Assembly: GCA_032718475.1 (NCBI GenBank) | Contig: JAUCBJ010007137.1 | Location: forward strand, 1-64,000 | Direction: 5' to 3' | Source of the DNA: Nemertoderma westbladi | Lineage: Eukaryota; Xenacoelomorpha; Nemertodermatida; Nemertodermatidae | Length of the DNA stretch: 64,000 bases | In this document: positions 1 through 10,660 of the stretch, one piece after another | Layout of the letters: each line of letters starts with the position of its first letter | Numbering within the stretch: position 1 is the first letter of the stretch | The notes under the pieces: generated by a model | What the model was told of the DNA's origin: nothing | The model's database searches: none | Seen by the model: only the letters and a program-made list of their open reading frames with translations | Translations under genes and position numbers: made by a program

Positions 1-3000
1 CCTGGTGTAGGTTGAATTGGTCCGTCCCGATCAGCATTGCTACCGATCTATAATTGACAGGACATTCGGGCACACCAAGGTGTCTGAAATACTTACGGTC
101 CTCCAGAGATTGTTCCGGCACTGGACCTAGTAGGTTACTAAAGTCCTTCGTGGCCGCAAAGGTTAGATCTCTAAAGGGCAACAAAGACCTCTCCCTCTCG
201 CTGTGTTGCGATTTTGGAAGAAGAGAGTCTAAGTCCAACTTAACTCGTGTCACTGGTATTGCACGCTGTCCGTGCATACTACTTACTGTATAACTGACGT
301 GCTTACCTTGTCTAAGATCTGTTACGACGTCAGCTATCTTTTCATCTACGTAACTGTGAGATGAGGCTGAGTCTAGAATCGCGTAAATCCTCTTACTCCC
401 TTTTGTGCCAGTAACTTTAATCGGGATTACACTGAATCCCTTCAGTTGGTCAGTGGTCAGGAGCGCGATTGACGGTTGTTCGTCTCCATTTGAATATTCG
501 TCGTCTTCTGATTCTTCGTCCGACGATCCGGATTGTTCTGAAAAGCAATCCTCTATATGGGTCACGAAAGTCGGAGTCGTTTTCGATTCTCGTTTTCGGT
601 AAGCCGCATCACATCTCGCTGCTGCTTCCGGGTGTTCCCTGGCGAAGCGTTTCGTCGGCGTGTGGCTGTCTGTGTGGAGCAGACCGTCGTGGTTGCGTCC
701 ACAGGATGGACAAGTGTCGGTATTTGGGCAATCCTTACGGACGTGTCCGTGTCGCGTACACCGCCAACAAGAGTCCAGTGGCCGTATCTGCAGCCGTCGT
801 TCTTCTGAGTTCAACTCGCGAAATTGTCGACAACCTCGTAACTTGTGACCAATATACCGCTTACCCAAATGTTCGCAGTATTGGCAGCCGTTGAAGTCGG
901 CGCTGAGTTGCTGTCTCGTCTGTTTCGTTCCAATGGGCGCAGATACTCTATTACCGTCTGAGAATTGTCGTGATTCCGTCGGTGTGGCGTAAGTGGCCGT
1001 CTTTGTGGATGTTGTCTGGGGTTTTTGTCGGTTGGAGGATGGCAGTGTGATTCCTTCTGCCACGATGTGCTGGTCGGTATAGTTAGATCGAGTTTCTACT
1101 ACCGCCTCCCTGGATATTAAAAGGTACACATCTTCTAATTTCAGGAATCCTCCTCGCTCCTCTCGCTGATATTCGACCTTCCTCCACTCCCGACGAAGTC
1201 GATGGTGGAGTCGTCCTATTATCTTTAATAGGACTGTAGGTGTATTCCCGTAATCAAGTTGTCCAATTGATCTTAAGGTAGTGATAGCGTTCTTAATCTC
1301 GTCAGCCAGTTTTAGTAAGTCGACGGGTTTAGTGATAGCCCCTCCCTTACAGAGTTCTTCTATTACTGACCTGGCCATACTCACTGTACCTCCGTATATC
1401 GAAGTCAAACGATCGTACGCTAGTTCGAAAGCGTCCGGTACACCGACGAAAGTCTCCGCCAAACGTTTAGGTTCTCCTGACAACGTTTGGAGCAAGTAAT
1501 TGAACTTCTCTCGTGACGTAAAGGCGCACACGGCGATCTGGGATTCAATATAGTCTACGAAGGTATGCCAGTGTTTTGAGCTACCGGAGAACTTCGGTGG
1601 TTGTTGTACCGGCAATCCCTGTCTGGCTGCGAATTTCGCTATCTCCTCGGCAACGTTCAGAGTTTCGCGTCCTTGGTTGGTAACCTGGTTGATGTTCTCC
1701 CTTCTTGGCGCTTTTCCCTGATACGATGTGGGGTTTGAAGGTACCGGTCTTTGTGGTCCCTTCGGGTGTCTATTGTGTTCGAATTCGGAATTTCTCGAAC
1801 TGTCGGTTTGAACTTCCTCCAGACGTTCCTCGATCTGAGCCAACTTATTGACAACTGGTCGCAGAATGTCGGCGAACTGTTGTGTACTAATTGCGTTCGT
1901 TGGTTGTAACGCCTTCTGTGTTGGTGTATTCTGTGGAGGATTGTCTGCAAAGGAGTTGTCTGAACGCTCGCGTTTATATTCGTCGGCCTCTCCTGTTCTA
2001 AATACCTCGCGTTTCGGGTAATCCGATTCGCTCGAAGTACTACTATCATCTGGATATGGTGGTCGACGTGCTCGCGTCCGTTGCGTCGTTCGAATTCTAA
2101 CGGCTCGTTTCGGAACATCGTCCACTGATCTCCGTTGTTCGGTAGGCTCACAAGTCTTCCTCGAAGTCGTAGATTGCGATGTAAACTGGTTGAACGGTCG
2201 CGTCTCCACTGTTCTCCGTTGTTCGGTAGGCTCACAAGTCTTCCTCGAAGTCGTAGATTGCGATGTAAACTGGTTGAATGGTCGCGTCTCCACTGTTCTC
2301 CGTTGTTCGGTAGGCTCACAAGTCTTCCTCGAAGTCGTAGATTGCGATGTAAACTGAACCGGTGGTCGGACGACCGCGTTTGAATCCAAAGGCCTTGTAG
2401 GCCGAAATGTCATTGGGTAATCGTAGTGCGTAACGGGTTTAGGTGTCAAAGGTGGACTCACCTGTTTTGTCGTCAGTAGTGCAGGTCCGACTAATAAACT
2501 ACTACGATCCGTAATCGGTGGGTTACTTACCTTGACTTTCGGAATAGGCGACGACGTTGCTCTTGGCGGTGTAAACTTGTCCGGAATAACAAACCTGTGT
2601 TCCGTCACACCATGGATAGGAGAGATATCGCTGCTACCAGCAATCGAAATAGGTTCCTTAGTCGTGACCGGTGCAAACATATGAGTTACCTGTGGGAATC
2701 GTTGACACACGTCTTTTACTAATTGTCGTTCCCGTCCGGGTGCTCCTACGCTTCCTTCCTTCTTCCGTTCCTGAATTTGGCGATGTCTTACCTCTAACTG
2801 GTCCAAATCATGTCCGTCACGAGATCTCATCGATCGATCGCGGGCCTTTTGATCCAGATCTTCCTCGGCGTTCGCTAATTCTCTCGTCTTCTTCTCAAGT
2901 TCGAAATGAAGTTTAGCTGTCTTCTCTCGTTGTTCCGTTTGTCGTTGTTGCGCCTCAAACTCTGCTTGTCGTATAGCGGATTGAGCCTTTATTTGCCGTG

Positions 3001-4162
3001 TTTTCATTTCGGCCCGTGCTTCCGAAACTAACCTGTCTCGTTCTAATTCCGCCGCTGCCGCTGCCGCTTGTCGCTCTGACTCGGCCGCTGCCGCTTGTCG
3101 CTCTGACTCGGCCGCTGCCGCTTGTCGCTCTGACTCGGCCGCTGCCGCTGCCGCTTGTCGGGCAATGTCTCGCTCTAACCTTTCTACTTCAGCTGCTTCT
3201 AATTCAGCTTGTTCCTGTAGATGAGAGATTCTCGCTATATTCGCAACGCGTAGCTTCTCTTCTTCTACTGCTGCCTGCATCACTAGAAGTTGAGCTTGTT
3301 CCTCCATTTCTCGTCGTTGTCGGCAGAATTCTTGCTGTTGTCGAGCAACTTCTGACGTGACCATACTTCCCTCGCAGATTTCGCTACGAATACTCACCAG
3401 CGATTGATTTAGTATTCCCGGTGCCGATTCGATTTGTGCGAGTGAAGTTTCCCTCGTAGCCTCCGGCACGGTTTCCCAATCCCCGACGTCTTCGCCGCAC
3501 ATGCGCAAGTGATCCGTCAGGTGTTTCAATTGTCCATCCAGTCGGTACAGTTCCTGTTCTTCCTCGGGCTGTAATAATTCGTCCGAAACTGACTCACCTA
3601 ACAACTGGTCCGCTTGTTCCTGTTGTATCTGTCTAATCGTCGACTTAAACTGAATCAGTTTCTCTCTAGTGATCATTAGTTTCTCGAGGATTCTAAGTTG
3701 AGTATCCATGTCCTGTCTCTGTCTAGCTAGATCTTGTAGGCCAACTAGATTATCTACGGACTTATATACTTTACTCTGTACTCTAACCTGGAGGGTGTAG
3801 AACTCGAATCGAGACATCGGAGCGGTCAACCCGTCTAATATGCGTTGGCCTTCTCCAATGCTCCTGGTTATATGCGCCATGTATCCTCCGACGCTTCTAA
3901 CCACACTTTCTGTGCTTCCTGCTGAACTTACCATTTCCGTTTCCCTATATCTAGGTTGCGGAACAGTTAGAAAGTCCTCGGTCCTGCCGTCGCCTCGTAC
4001 TACGGCATCCGGTACTCCCGTTGGATGTACTGGTGACGCGCACGGTGTAGGTTCGGTAGGCTCGCGAGTCTTCCCCTGTGGTTCTTCCGCTGCTGACTTA
4101 TCCGCGTCACATGAGTCATAGTCGGTTTGTGTATTCTTCGTATAGTCTTGTTTGTCACTCAT
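1..4162 (-). CDS. Element A gag-protease polyprotein, partial
   Basis: ATG lies at 4162 after the triple-hairpin leader; the frame stays open to position 1 (about 1,387 codons visible). Order of parts: acidic N-terminus; coiled-coil-rich segment; alanine/glutamate/arginine tandem repeats; basic low-complexity region; three tandem 28-residue repeats (about 2141-2390); a DUF1759-like gag region beginning near AEEIAKFAARQGLP; CCHC knuckles (C-W-R-C with R-H-G-H-V-R-K-D-C); then a DUF1758-like protease with LDSASSHSY. Compared with the first reading frame of element B it has one more 28-residue repeat, and it reads straight through the point where B shifts frame, into the MLIGTDQFNLHQ segment. 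It should encode capsid/nucleocapsid and protease. Apparently intact as far as seen. Confidence 0.85.
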   Translation of the reverse strand, partial: MSDKQDYTKNTQTDYDSCDADKSAAEEPQGKTREPTEPTPCASPVHPTGVPDAVVRGDGRTEDFLTVPQPRYRETEMVSSAGSTESVVRSVGGYMAHITRSIGEGQRILDGLTAPMSRFEFYTLQVRVQSKVYKSVDNLVGLQDLARQRQDMDTQLRILEKLMITREKLIQFKSTIRQIQQEQADQLLGESVSDELLQPEEEQELYRLDGQLKHLTDHLRMCGEDVGDWETVPEATRETSLAQIESAPGILNQSLVSIRSEICEGSMVTSEVARQQQEFCRQRREMEEQAQLLVMQAAVEEEKLRVANIARISHLQEQAELEAAEVERLERDIARQAAAAAAESERQAAAAESERQAAAAESERQAAAAAAELERDRLVSEARAEMKTRQIKAQSAIRQAEFEAQQRQTEQREKTAKLHFELEKKTRELANAEEDLDQKARDRSMRSRDGHDLDQLEVRHRQIQERKKEGSVGAPGRERQLVKDVCQRFPQVTHMFAPVTTKEPISIAGSSDISPIHGVTEHRFVIPDKFTPPRATSSPIPKVKVSNPPITDRSSLLVGPALLTTKQVSPPLTPKPVTHYDYPMTFRPTRPLDSNAVVRPPVQFTSQSTTSRKTCEPTEQRRTVETRPFNQFTSQSTTSRKTCEPTEQRRTVETRPFNQFTSQSTTSRKTCEPTEQRRSVDDVPKRAVRIRTTQRTRARRPPYPDDSSTSSESDYPKREVFRTGEADEYKRERSDNSFADNPPQNTPTQKALQPTNAISTQQFADILRPVVNKLAQIEERLEEVQTDSSRNSEFEHNRHPKGPQRPVPSNPTSYQGKAPRRENINQVTNQGRETLNVAEEIAKFAARQGLPVQQPPKFSGSSKHWHTFVDYIESQIAVCAFTSREKFNYLLQTLSGEPKRLAETFVGVPDAFELAYDRLTSIYGGTVSMARSVIEELCKGGAITKPVDLLKLADEIKNAITTLRSIGQLDYGNTPTVLLKIIGRLHHRLRREWRKVEYQREERGGFLKLEDVYLLISREAVVETRSNYTDQHIVAEGITLPSSNRQKPQTTSTKTATYATPTESRQFSDGNRVSAPIGTKQTRQQLSADFNGCQYCEHLGKRYIGHKLRGCRQFRELNSEERRLQIRPLDSCWRCTRHGHVRKDCPNTDTCPSCGRNHDGLLHTDSHTPTKRFAREHPEAAARCDAAYRKRESKTTPTFVTHIEDCFSEQSGSSDEESEDDEYSNGDEQPSIALLTTDQLKGFSVIPIKVTGTKGSKRIYAILDSASSHSYVDEKIADVVTDLRQGKHVSYTVSSMHGQRAIPVTRVKLDLDSLLPKSQHSERERSLLPFRDLTFAATKDFSNLLGPVPEQSLEDRKYFRHLGVPECPVNYRSVAMLIGTDQFNLHQ
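2141..2328 (-). repeat. Three copies of the 20 bp near-palindrome, 84 bp apart
   Basis: Copies lie at 2141-2160, 2225-2244 and 2309-2328. In the sense (minus) direction each reads GGAAGACTTGTGAGCCTACC. They sit inside the 84 bp tandem repeat of gag and are read as K-T-C-E-P-T, a different reading frame from the G-R-L-A-S-L-P reading used in pol and the third frame of elements B and D. Confidence 0.9.
4055..4074 (-). repeat. 20 bp near-palindrome near the gag N-terminus (A)
   Basis: The sense strand reads GGAAGACTCGCGAGCCTACC, about 30 codons after the gag start. Counterpart of 39723-39742 in element B. Read as K-T-R-E-P-T. Confidence 0.9.
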
Positions 4163-4245
4163 TTCGGTAGTTGTAAGTCAAGTGAAGTGAGTGTCAAAGT
4201 ATCGAGTTTACCGTATTTGTATAAAACGGTACTAATTACAGTCTT

Positions 4246-4369
4246 ATAAAATTAGCCTACCGGCCGATTTTATAGCAGATGGATAAAATTAGCCTAAAAC
4301 GGCCAATTTTACAGCAAATAAATGTCACGGAATAAGTATATAATAAAATTAGCCTAGCGGCCAATTTTA
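4246..4369 (-). promoter_or_regulatory. Three successive hairpins in the gag leader (A)
   Basis: Inverted repeats at 4343-4369, 4283-4311 and 4246-4273 each pair an AAAATTGGCC-type arm with GGCTAATTTT across a 4-6 base loop. They end about 85 bases before the gag ATG. Element B has the same three. Possible packaging or translation signal; role unknown. Confidence 0.65.
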
Positions 4370-6485
4370 CAACAAATAAATCGGATAACGATATGCGTTA
4401 TCAAAAGGTAAATTAAATACAATAATACGGACTAATTCAGCAATGAACAAAGAAATCATACGGAATGCATAAATACTTGAGACAGTGGAACCCACAATAA
4501 TTTTAACTAATACGGTAATGCCTAACTTATTTATGCAACTTTTCGAACTCACCCACTCCAATAATTCTCCAGAAAAACAGATTCCCAGATACAAACCGAA
4601 CGTGAACCTTTCCGTTTTTAACGTTGCGGACGAAACGCGATTTTCCCAACCAAAGTTGTTGAGTTATCTATCTCCCAAACTTGCTAAACACGGTCTTGCT
4701 CCCGTTACAGTCTAGAAATGAGTTCTGAATCCTGAAAAACAAAAGAGTTAGGTTTTACTTTACGAAAAATTTTGTACCGGTACAATATGGTATTTAAACC
4801 CTTTTAAACACCGGTATTCAATTCCAAAATATTTTACACGCGGTTCAAATCAAATTTTATTTCAAAAAATTAGCACTTAGCTAATCAAATACAAATTTTT
4901 ACCTCAAAATACAAATTTTTCAAATAACTTTAGTCCTACCGAACCGTAGTTCAGTAAAACATATTCCTACTAAATTGGAGAGATACGCCTATTCCTACTA
5001 TCGGAAGAGACGGTAACAATACCTGCAATATCCTACTGTAAAGTTTGTAAATCAAATCATAAATCCGACCTTCTCACCAAAACAGTAAACCCCAAGTAAG
5101 CGAATATATTGCAGTATCGATCTCTTTTAACCGGTGAGGCAGAAAACAGTCTACGAGCAGACAAACTTCGATAAAACAAAATCCCGCGCAGCGAATCCTA
5201 AAATCAGGCTGACTCACTGACGGACTAAGAGGGCTCGTATACTTTGCCGCGGTGTGATTTATATGGTTGGGCAAAGGGACGCTAGCTAGGTATAGAGCAG
5301 ATTTGGAGATGTCTAACTAGCGAGCAAAGTGCAGTAAGGACGAAAGTTAATTTTATATATTTCGAGGTGTAAATAATTTCTAACGCGCGTGTGTTAATTC
5401 TGAACGGTCAAAGCAGTTTTGCTCCTTCACATATATAATTACTGGGTACGGTGTGCATTTTACGAATATTCTAATTTTATAACTTGTAGGTCCAATACTC
5501 ACGAATGATAAGGTTCCTTCCCCTCTTGCGTATTTCCAGGACTCAAATTCAGGCATAAGGTTAATACTACGCCCAGAATTCGGCAATTTTAGGTACCAGG
5601 TCCCTGATACTAAGAAGAGATGTGTTAGTTTACTACTGTAGGCGTACGGGTACTAATAGCTATCCTGGCTCCTATCTAGAATTTTAGTCACCCAGGTAGT
5701 CCGGGTAACTTCCTATTAGGGCGTTGGCGGGGACACGGTAGATGTTAGTATATCCCTGATAGCCTCAATTTATTTGCGCCTAGCGTAAACTGCCCTACCG
5801 CCTGAACGGTACAATCCCAATTCAGGTGAAAACACAGCAACCCCCTAGCCTACAAGTTCTGATGTAACGGACACCGTTGTACGGCAAATAGTCGCACACA
5901 CACCTGTACTTAGCAAGAGTTAAGCGTACAGTTTGCTGCACCCTAACCAATGTGTATGCCTTGTACCGGTGTGCCTACGTCCTATCTGCGTACTAGTATC
6001 TGCTCTCTCTCCCTCTCCCCCCCCCGTAGGAATATGAAGGTCTACTGCGGTTTTCCCTGAATCAAGACAGTACAGTCCCTATGATGTAATTTTAGGCTTG
6101 CAGCGTGTCACTACGTCTACCTTTGATCTTTTGGTCTTACACTTAGGTAGCAAGGATCGAACGCTGTCTAACCTTTCAGGCGATGGGCGAATAACACTAG
6201 ATGGTATTGCGGGTTGTCTCTCGTCTACATTCCCGTGATGTTCCCGTTCATTGCTGCGGCCCGATCTCTAGCTGGCCATCCTGTCCCTGAGTTTGTTCAC
6301 CGTAGTGAAACCATATTAAAACAGATAGAAAGGCTGAGAGATGTGACTAGTATTTCTGACTTTATTACAAAACATATAATAACTATTATACAATAAACAA
6401 TGTAATCTGAAATAAGACAGAAAGCGAATGATGGAAATTGAGTGATTGAGATTGAGAGATAACTAATGAACGAATCGCACCTTTA

Positions 6486-6529
6486 TATACTAAATTTGTG
6501 CTGCAATCAATCGAGAAAATTCTCGATTG
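6486..6529 (-). promoter_or_regulatory. LTR promoter: inverted GAA-TTC repeat plus TATA-like box
   Basis: Positions 6508-6529 hold two 10-base inverted arms (CAATCGAGAA and its complement) around a 2-base centre. They include AGAAnnTTCT, which fits the unit of a heat-shock-factor site. A TATATAAAG-like box follows about 20 bases further in the sense direction (about 6482-6490). The same arrangement is present in both element B LTRs. Function is inferred only from sequence. Confidence 0.5.
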
Positions 6530-6706
6530 TTCTATGGGTTCTAACAAGGTTTTAAAGATAGCTTATTGGTCCAGCTAATATATAACTTGCACGACATTGG
6601 TTACAATCAAATAACTACAGCCTTATTGGTACAGACAAATGCAATTAATTTGTAGCGGTTAATTTAAATGAGTTGAAATTCTGCACAAAAAATAATTCGC
6701 ACTTAC

Positions 6707-6780
6707 TAGGATTCGAACTCGATACCTACTACACATATAATTTCCAACGCTCTACCAACTGAGCTACTGAACCACTTGAC
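6707..6780 (-). promoter_or_regulatory. tRNA-like sequence with A and B boxes inside the LTR
   Basis: The minus strand shows TAGCTCAGTTGG (6755-6766), matching the tRNA A box, and GAGTTCGAATCC (6709-6720), close to the B-box consensus, at tRNA-like spacing. The acceptor and anticodon stems do not pair well, so this is a tRNA-derived or pol III promoter-like block, not a working tRNA gene. It lies about 130 bases inside the LTR, as in element B. Confidence 0.6.
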
Positions 6781-6896
6781 CGATAGATGCATAATAGATA
6801 GAACCAATACTAATGAGAACTCAAAGCAATCTTTACAAAGTTAATTCGAATAAAATAAAATTTTGAAAATCCACGGCATTTAGGGAATATAATTCT

Positions 6897-7126
6897 ATAT
6901 TAGGATCTAAGTTCGTATGATTAGGATCTAAGTTCGTATGATTAGGATCTAAGTTCGTCTGATTAGGATCTAAGTTCGTATGATTAGGATCTAAGTTCGT
7001 ATGATTAGGCTCTAAGTTCGTATGATTAGGATCTAAGTTCGTATGATTAGGATCTAAGTTCGTATGATTAGGATCTAAGTTCGTATGATTAGTATCTTAG
7101 TTCGTATAATTAGGATCTAAGTTCAG
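6897..7126. repeat. 21 bp tandem array, about 11 units
   Basis: The unit ATTAGGATCTAAGTTCGTATG is repeated with few changes and directly abuts the outer end of the element A LTR. The last two or three units are diverged. Confidence 0.95.
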
Positions 7127-7175
7127 TCAAGAAGATCTTTATATTCGTCCATGGCAGGATCTAAATGTAAAAGCG

Positions 7176-7248
7176 TTACCCCCCCCCCATGTCACATGTC
7201 CCCCCCCCCCCCCCCCCCCCACCATGTCACAGCCCCCCCCCCCCCCAT
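7176..7248. repeat. Poly-C tracts separated by ATGTCACA
   Basis: Three runs of C (8 to about 20 bases) are interleaved with CATGTCACA-type spacers. Similar G or C runs recur at 7423-7434, 18718-18734, 32416-32444, 32502-32531, 34897-34908, 36745-36768 and 55362-55384. Confidence 0.9.
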
Positions 7249-8489
7249 GTCACAAGTTTGTGACTGATGTGTTGACCCCTTCCCCATATTGACTGTGACG
7301 ACATTTGTAAGCCGTTTAGTAATTAAATCCAGTGAATTTAACCTTAGCAGTGTTGTATTATAATACCGAATTATCTAGGTACTTAATATAAAAGATATAT
7401 TTATTCGTACAATTAAAGGGATGGGGGGGGGGGGTTAGATTCCTTTAGTGAGTCACCGCGACAAGCTTCTTTTAAACGTTTGTTTTGTCTGTGTTACAGA
7501 AAAACCTTATGTTTTATTCAATCTGAAAGCTCATAAACTGGAGAGTTTTATGAAATATCCGATATCTTGGAAATTTGGCATAGGCCTATACTACGAAGAG
7601 AGCTACTCTGACTCAAATTGTAATTTGAATCCATTACGAAGTTTCGAAACTATATCACTTACCCATTTTAGAGAATAAAATAATTGCTTTACATAGTTTC
7701 TCTACTCTATCGCGTAGTCTGGCTCACTTTCCGCAGGATAGTCGTCGAATTCCAGTTTCTTTTCAGCAGTTAGCTCCCTGGTAATCATCGGATTCCTCAC
7801 GTACACCAGATGTATCCAAATCTACGGTTTACTGCTATATGCAACAAAGTCACCATCACATCGATAATATACCTCAGCTTACAATCCTCTACCATATTCC
7901 AAATTTATTTTAGCAGCTATTGCTTTCTCCATGTTTGCACTGCTTCCAGTATAATCTAGAAGATAATCTTGCACCTCACCTCCATCCATTTCTTACCATA
8001 CAGTATGCTTTACATATGGACAATAATTACATTTCGATCAAATCTAAGAGCAAACAGTTACGCAGGGCCGGATTTAGATTGTGGGAGGCCGGCTAATAAA
8101 ATTGTTTAGGTTCAAATTATTTTACTCATTAGTCATTGTTAGTTTACTGTGGAAGATCACCCATGGTGGTGAACAGGCATTCCTTGGCTTAACGAGCCTA
8201 AAAGACTATAATTAGCACTATTAGCAGGCTATAATTATTAATAAAAAGGTTATATTTGCACCACGAAAGTAAAAATATAAGCATATAGTACATAGTGCAA
8301 ACTGCAAATGGTTATATTTGCTTCGCAGAAGTAAAAATTATATAGCGCGGGCAGTATAAGCCTTCCCTAACTGCGTAGGGATGATACTATATGTTAAAAT
8401 ACTGAATTAAGTTAAACGGTGATAGTTACCGAGTAGTTGTCATAAGTAGTTGTATGAATTCATGTGTGTGGGTTACCACGGTGATAGTT
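7249..8489. other. Intergenic DNA with no supported gene
   Basis: Mixed AT-rich sequence with only short open frames that show no recognisable domain. The 76-codon frame at 7448 has no family resemblance I can see. Confidence 0.6.
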
Positions 8490-9370
8490 CATCACAAAAA
8501 ACAAAGTTACTCGAGGACACTGATGCACCAAAAAACAATACAGTCAATCAATAAATGATAAAGATTTAGTTTTTCCAATCAATAGACAATACAATAAATC
8601 AATAAATTGCTGTATGAGTTATTGGTGAAATTGCGTTTAAGAATTATGTTAGAATATACCTTGGTTGGTTATATCCCACAAAAACAAAGTTACTCGAAGA
8701 CACTGAGGCACCAAAAAACAATACAATCAATCTATAAATGGTAATGATGTAGATAGTAGCCGAGTAATTGACATAATGGCGGTATGAGTTATTGGTGAAA
8801 TTACGTTTAAGAATTATGTTAGAATATACCTTGGTTGGTTATATCCCACAAAAACAAAGTTACTCGAAGACACTGAGGCACCAAAAAAAACAATACAATC
8901 AATCTATAAATGGTAATGATGTAGATAGTAGCCGAGTAATTGACATAATGGCGGTATGAGTTATTGGTGAAATTGCGTTCAAGAATTATGTTAGAATATA
9001 CCTTGGTTGGTTATATCCCACAAAAACAAGGTTACTCGAAGACACTGAGGCACCAAAAAACAATACAATCAATCTATAAATGGTGGTAATTATGTAGATA
9101 GTAGCCGAGTAATTGACATAATGGCGGTATGAGTTATTGGTGAAATTACGTTTAAGAATTATGTTAGAATATACCTTGGTTGGTTATATCCCACAAAACA
9201 AAGTTACTTGAAGACGCTGAGGCACCAATAAAACAATACAATCAATCTATAAATGGTAATGATATAAAAATAGTAGCCAAGTAATTGGCATAATGGCTGT
9301 ATGAGATGTTGCTGAATTGCGTTCAAGATATTATGTTAAAAATATACCTTGGTTGGTTATATCTTCAACC
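8490..9370. repeat. Tandem repeat, unit about 172 bp, roughly five copies
   Basis: The phrase TTGGTTGGTTATATC starts at about 8661, 8831, 9003, 9176 and 9349 (period 170-173). Intervening sequence is about 95% alike in the middle copies, and a more diverged copy precedes the array. No coding potential. Confidence 0.92.
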
Positions 9371-9597
9371 TTATAGCTGTACTGCTAGAAACCTAGCCGT
9401 ACGAGGATTCCAAATAATGTAACACAATCTAAATTTCGTTGAAAAATAGTTGTGATAAGGCTGTTCAAAAGTTGCATGGTTTTGCATCAGCGCTAGGCTA
9501 AGATATTTTATTAAATTTAGTAAATACACCATATTATTCTTAAACCAAATACAAATTCTTCATATATAAAATTCCAATAAAATTTCGATCAAAAAGT

Positions 9598-10660
9598 AAA
9601 AACCGTCTGTTGTCTGCTGTCGGTTATCTGCTGTTGGTCGTTTGTTGCCTGCTGTCGGTTGTCTGCTGTCGATTGCCTGTTGTTGGTTGTCTGCTGTCGG
9701 TTGTCTGCTGTTGGTTGTCGGTTGTTTGCTGTCGATTGTGAGCTCTCAGTTGTCGCTGCAGGTTGTCGGATATCTGATCCTGTTGTCTGCTGTCGGTTGT
9801 CTGCTGTCGTTTGTCTGCTATCGGTTGTCTGAGGTCGGTTGTCTGCTATCGGTTGTCTGAGGTCGGTTGTCTGCTGTCGGTTGTCTGCTGTCGGTTGTCT
9901 GCGGTCGATTATCTGCTGTCGGGTTTCCGCTGTCGTTTGCCTGCTGTCGGTTGTCTGCTGTTGGTTGTCTGCAGTCGGTTGTCTGCTGTCGGTTGTCTGC
10001 TGTCGGTTGTTTCTGTCTGCTGTCGGTTGCCTGCTGTCGATGGCCTGCTGTTGGTTGTCTACCATATGTAGTCTGCTGTCGGTTGTCTGCTGTTGGTTGT
10101 CGGTTGTTTGCTGTCGATTGTCTGCTGTCGGTTGTCTGCTCTCAGTTGTCGCTGCAGGTTGTCTGATGTCGGTTATCTGATGTCAGTTGTCTTCTTTCGC
10201 TTGTCTGCTATGGGTTGTCTGCGGTCGGTTGTCTGCTGTCGGTTCTATGCTGTCGGTTTTCTGCTGTCGGTCGTCAGCTGTCTGTTATCAGCTCTCAGTT
10301 ATCGCTACAGGTTGTCTGCTGTCGGTTGTCTGCTGTCGGTTCTTTGCTGTCGTTTTCTGCTGTCGGTTATCTGCTGTTGGTCGTTTGTTGCCTGCTGTCG
10401 GTTGTCTGCTGTCGATTGCCTGTTGTTGGTTGTCTTCTGTCGGTTGTCTGCTGTCGGTCGTCTGCTGTGTGTTGTCAGCTCTCAGTTGTCGCTGCAGGTT
10501 GTCTGCTGTCGGTTGTCTGCTGTCGGTTCTTTGCTGTCGGTTGTTTGCTGCCGGTTGTGAGCTCTCAGTTGTCGCTACAGGTTGTCTGCTGTCGGTTGTC
10601 TGCTGTCGGTTCTTTGCTGTCGGTTTTCTGCTGTCGGTTTTCAGCTGTCTGTTGTCAGCA
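9598..10660. repeat. 14 bp minisatellite, about 1.06 kb
   Basis: The unit is close to CTGCTGTCGGTTGT, about 75 copies with variants (CTGAGGTCGG, CTCAGTTGTCGCTG). Because 14 is not a multiple of 3, every frame on both strands is repetitive and mostly open. That explains the overlapping open frames here (leucine/serine/cysteine/valine-rich on plus, glutamine/threonine-rich on minus); they are not genes. Confidence 0.95.

Larger units (their letters stand above)
1..6896 (-). mobile_element. Element A: giant BEL/Pao LTR retrotransposon, 5' part
   Basis: Read on the minus strand, this holds a long LTR, a leader of about 0.85 kb, and a gag-protease frame that leaves the window at position 1. It aligns nearly base for base with element B (36866-43730), in opposite orientation. 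The superfamily call rests on the CCHC knuckle followed by a DUF1758-type aspartic protease region in the gag-pol frame, and on the pol of its relative B. The 3' half and 3' LTR lie outside the window, so completeness cannot be judged. Its coding frame lacks the 1-base deletion seen in B. Confidence 0.9.
5004..6896 (-). repeat. 5' LTR of element A (about 1.89 kb)
   Basis: This matches, reverse complemented, the two direct repeats that bound element B (36866-38759 and 53382-55276). The outer end reads TATAGAATTATATTCCC in all three copies, not the usual TG, and abuts a 21 bp tandem array. It contains a tRNA-like block (6707-6780), a 10 bp inverted repeat at 6508-6529 and a TATA-like sequence just downstream in sense. 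The inner boundary is approximate, since it is set by where the element B LTR copies stop agreeing. Confidence 0.85.

Noticed and set aside
1657-2319. Minus-strand 220-codon frame overlapping element A gag
   Set aside because: Alternative frame over the 84 bp repeats. It reads the 20 bp motif as GRLVSLP, but domain evidence supports the other frame.
2998-3360. Plus-strand 120-codon Leu/Pro-rich frame opposite element A gag
   Set aside because: Shadow of the alanine/glutamine repeats of gag on the minus strand; the same shadow appears opposite element B gag.
6707-6780. Functional tRNA gene
   Set aside because: The A and B boxes are good but acceptor and anticodon arms do not pair, and copies move with the LTR.
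6900-7126. Possible CRISPR array
   Set aside because: The 21 bp units are contiguous with no unique spacers, and the genome is eukaryotic.
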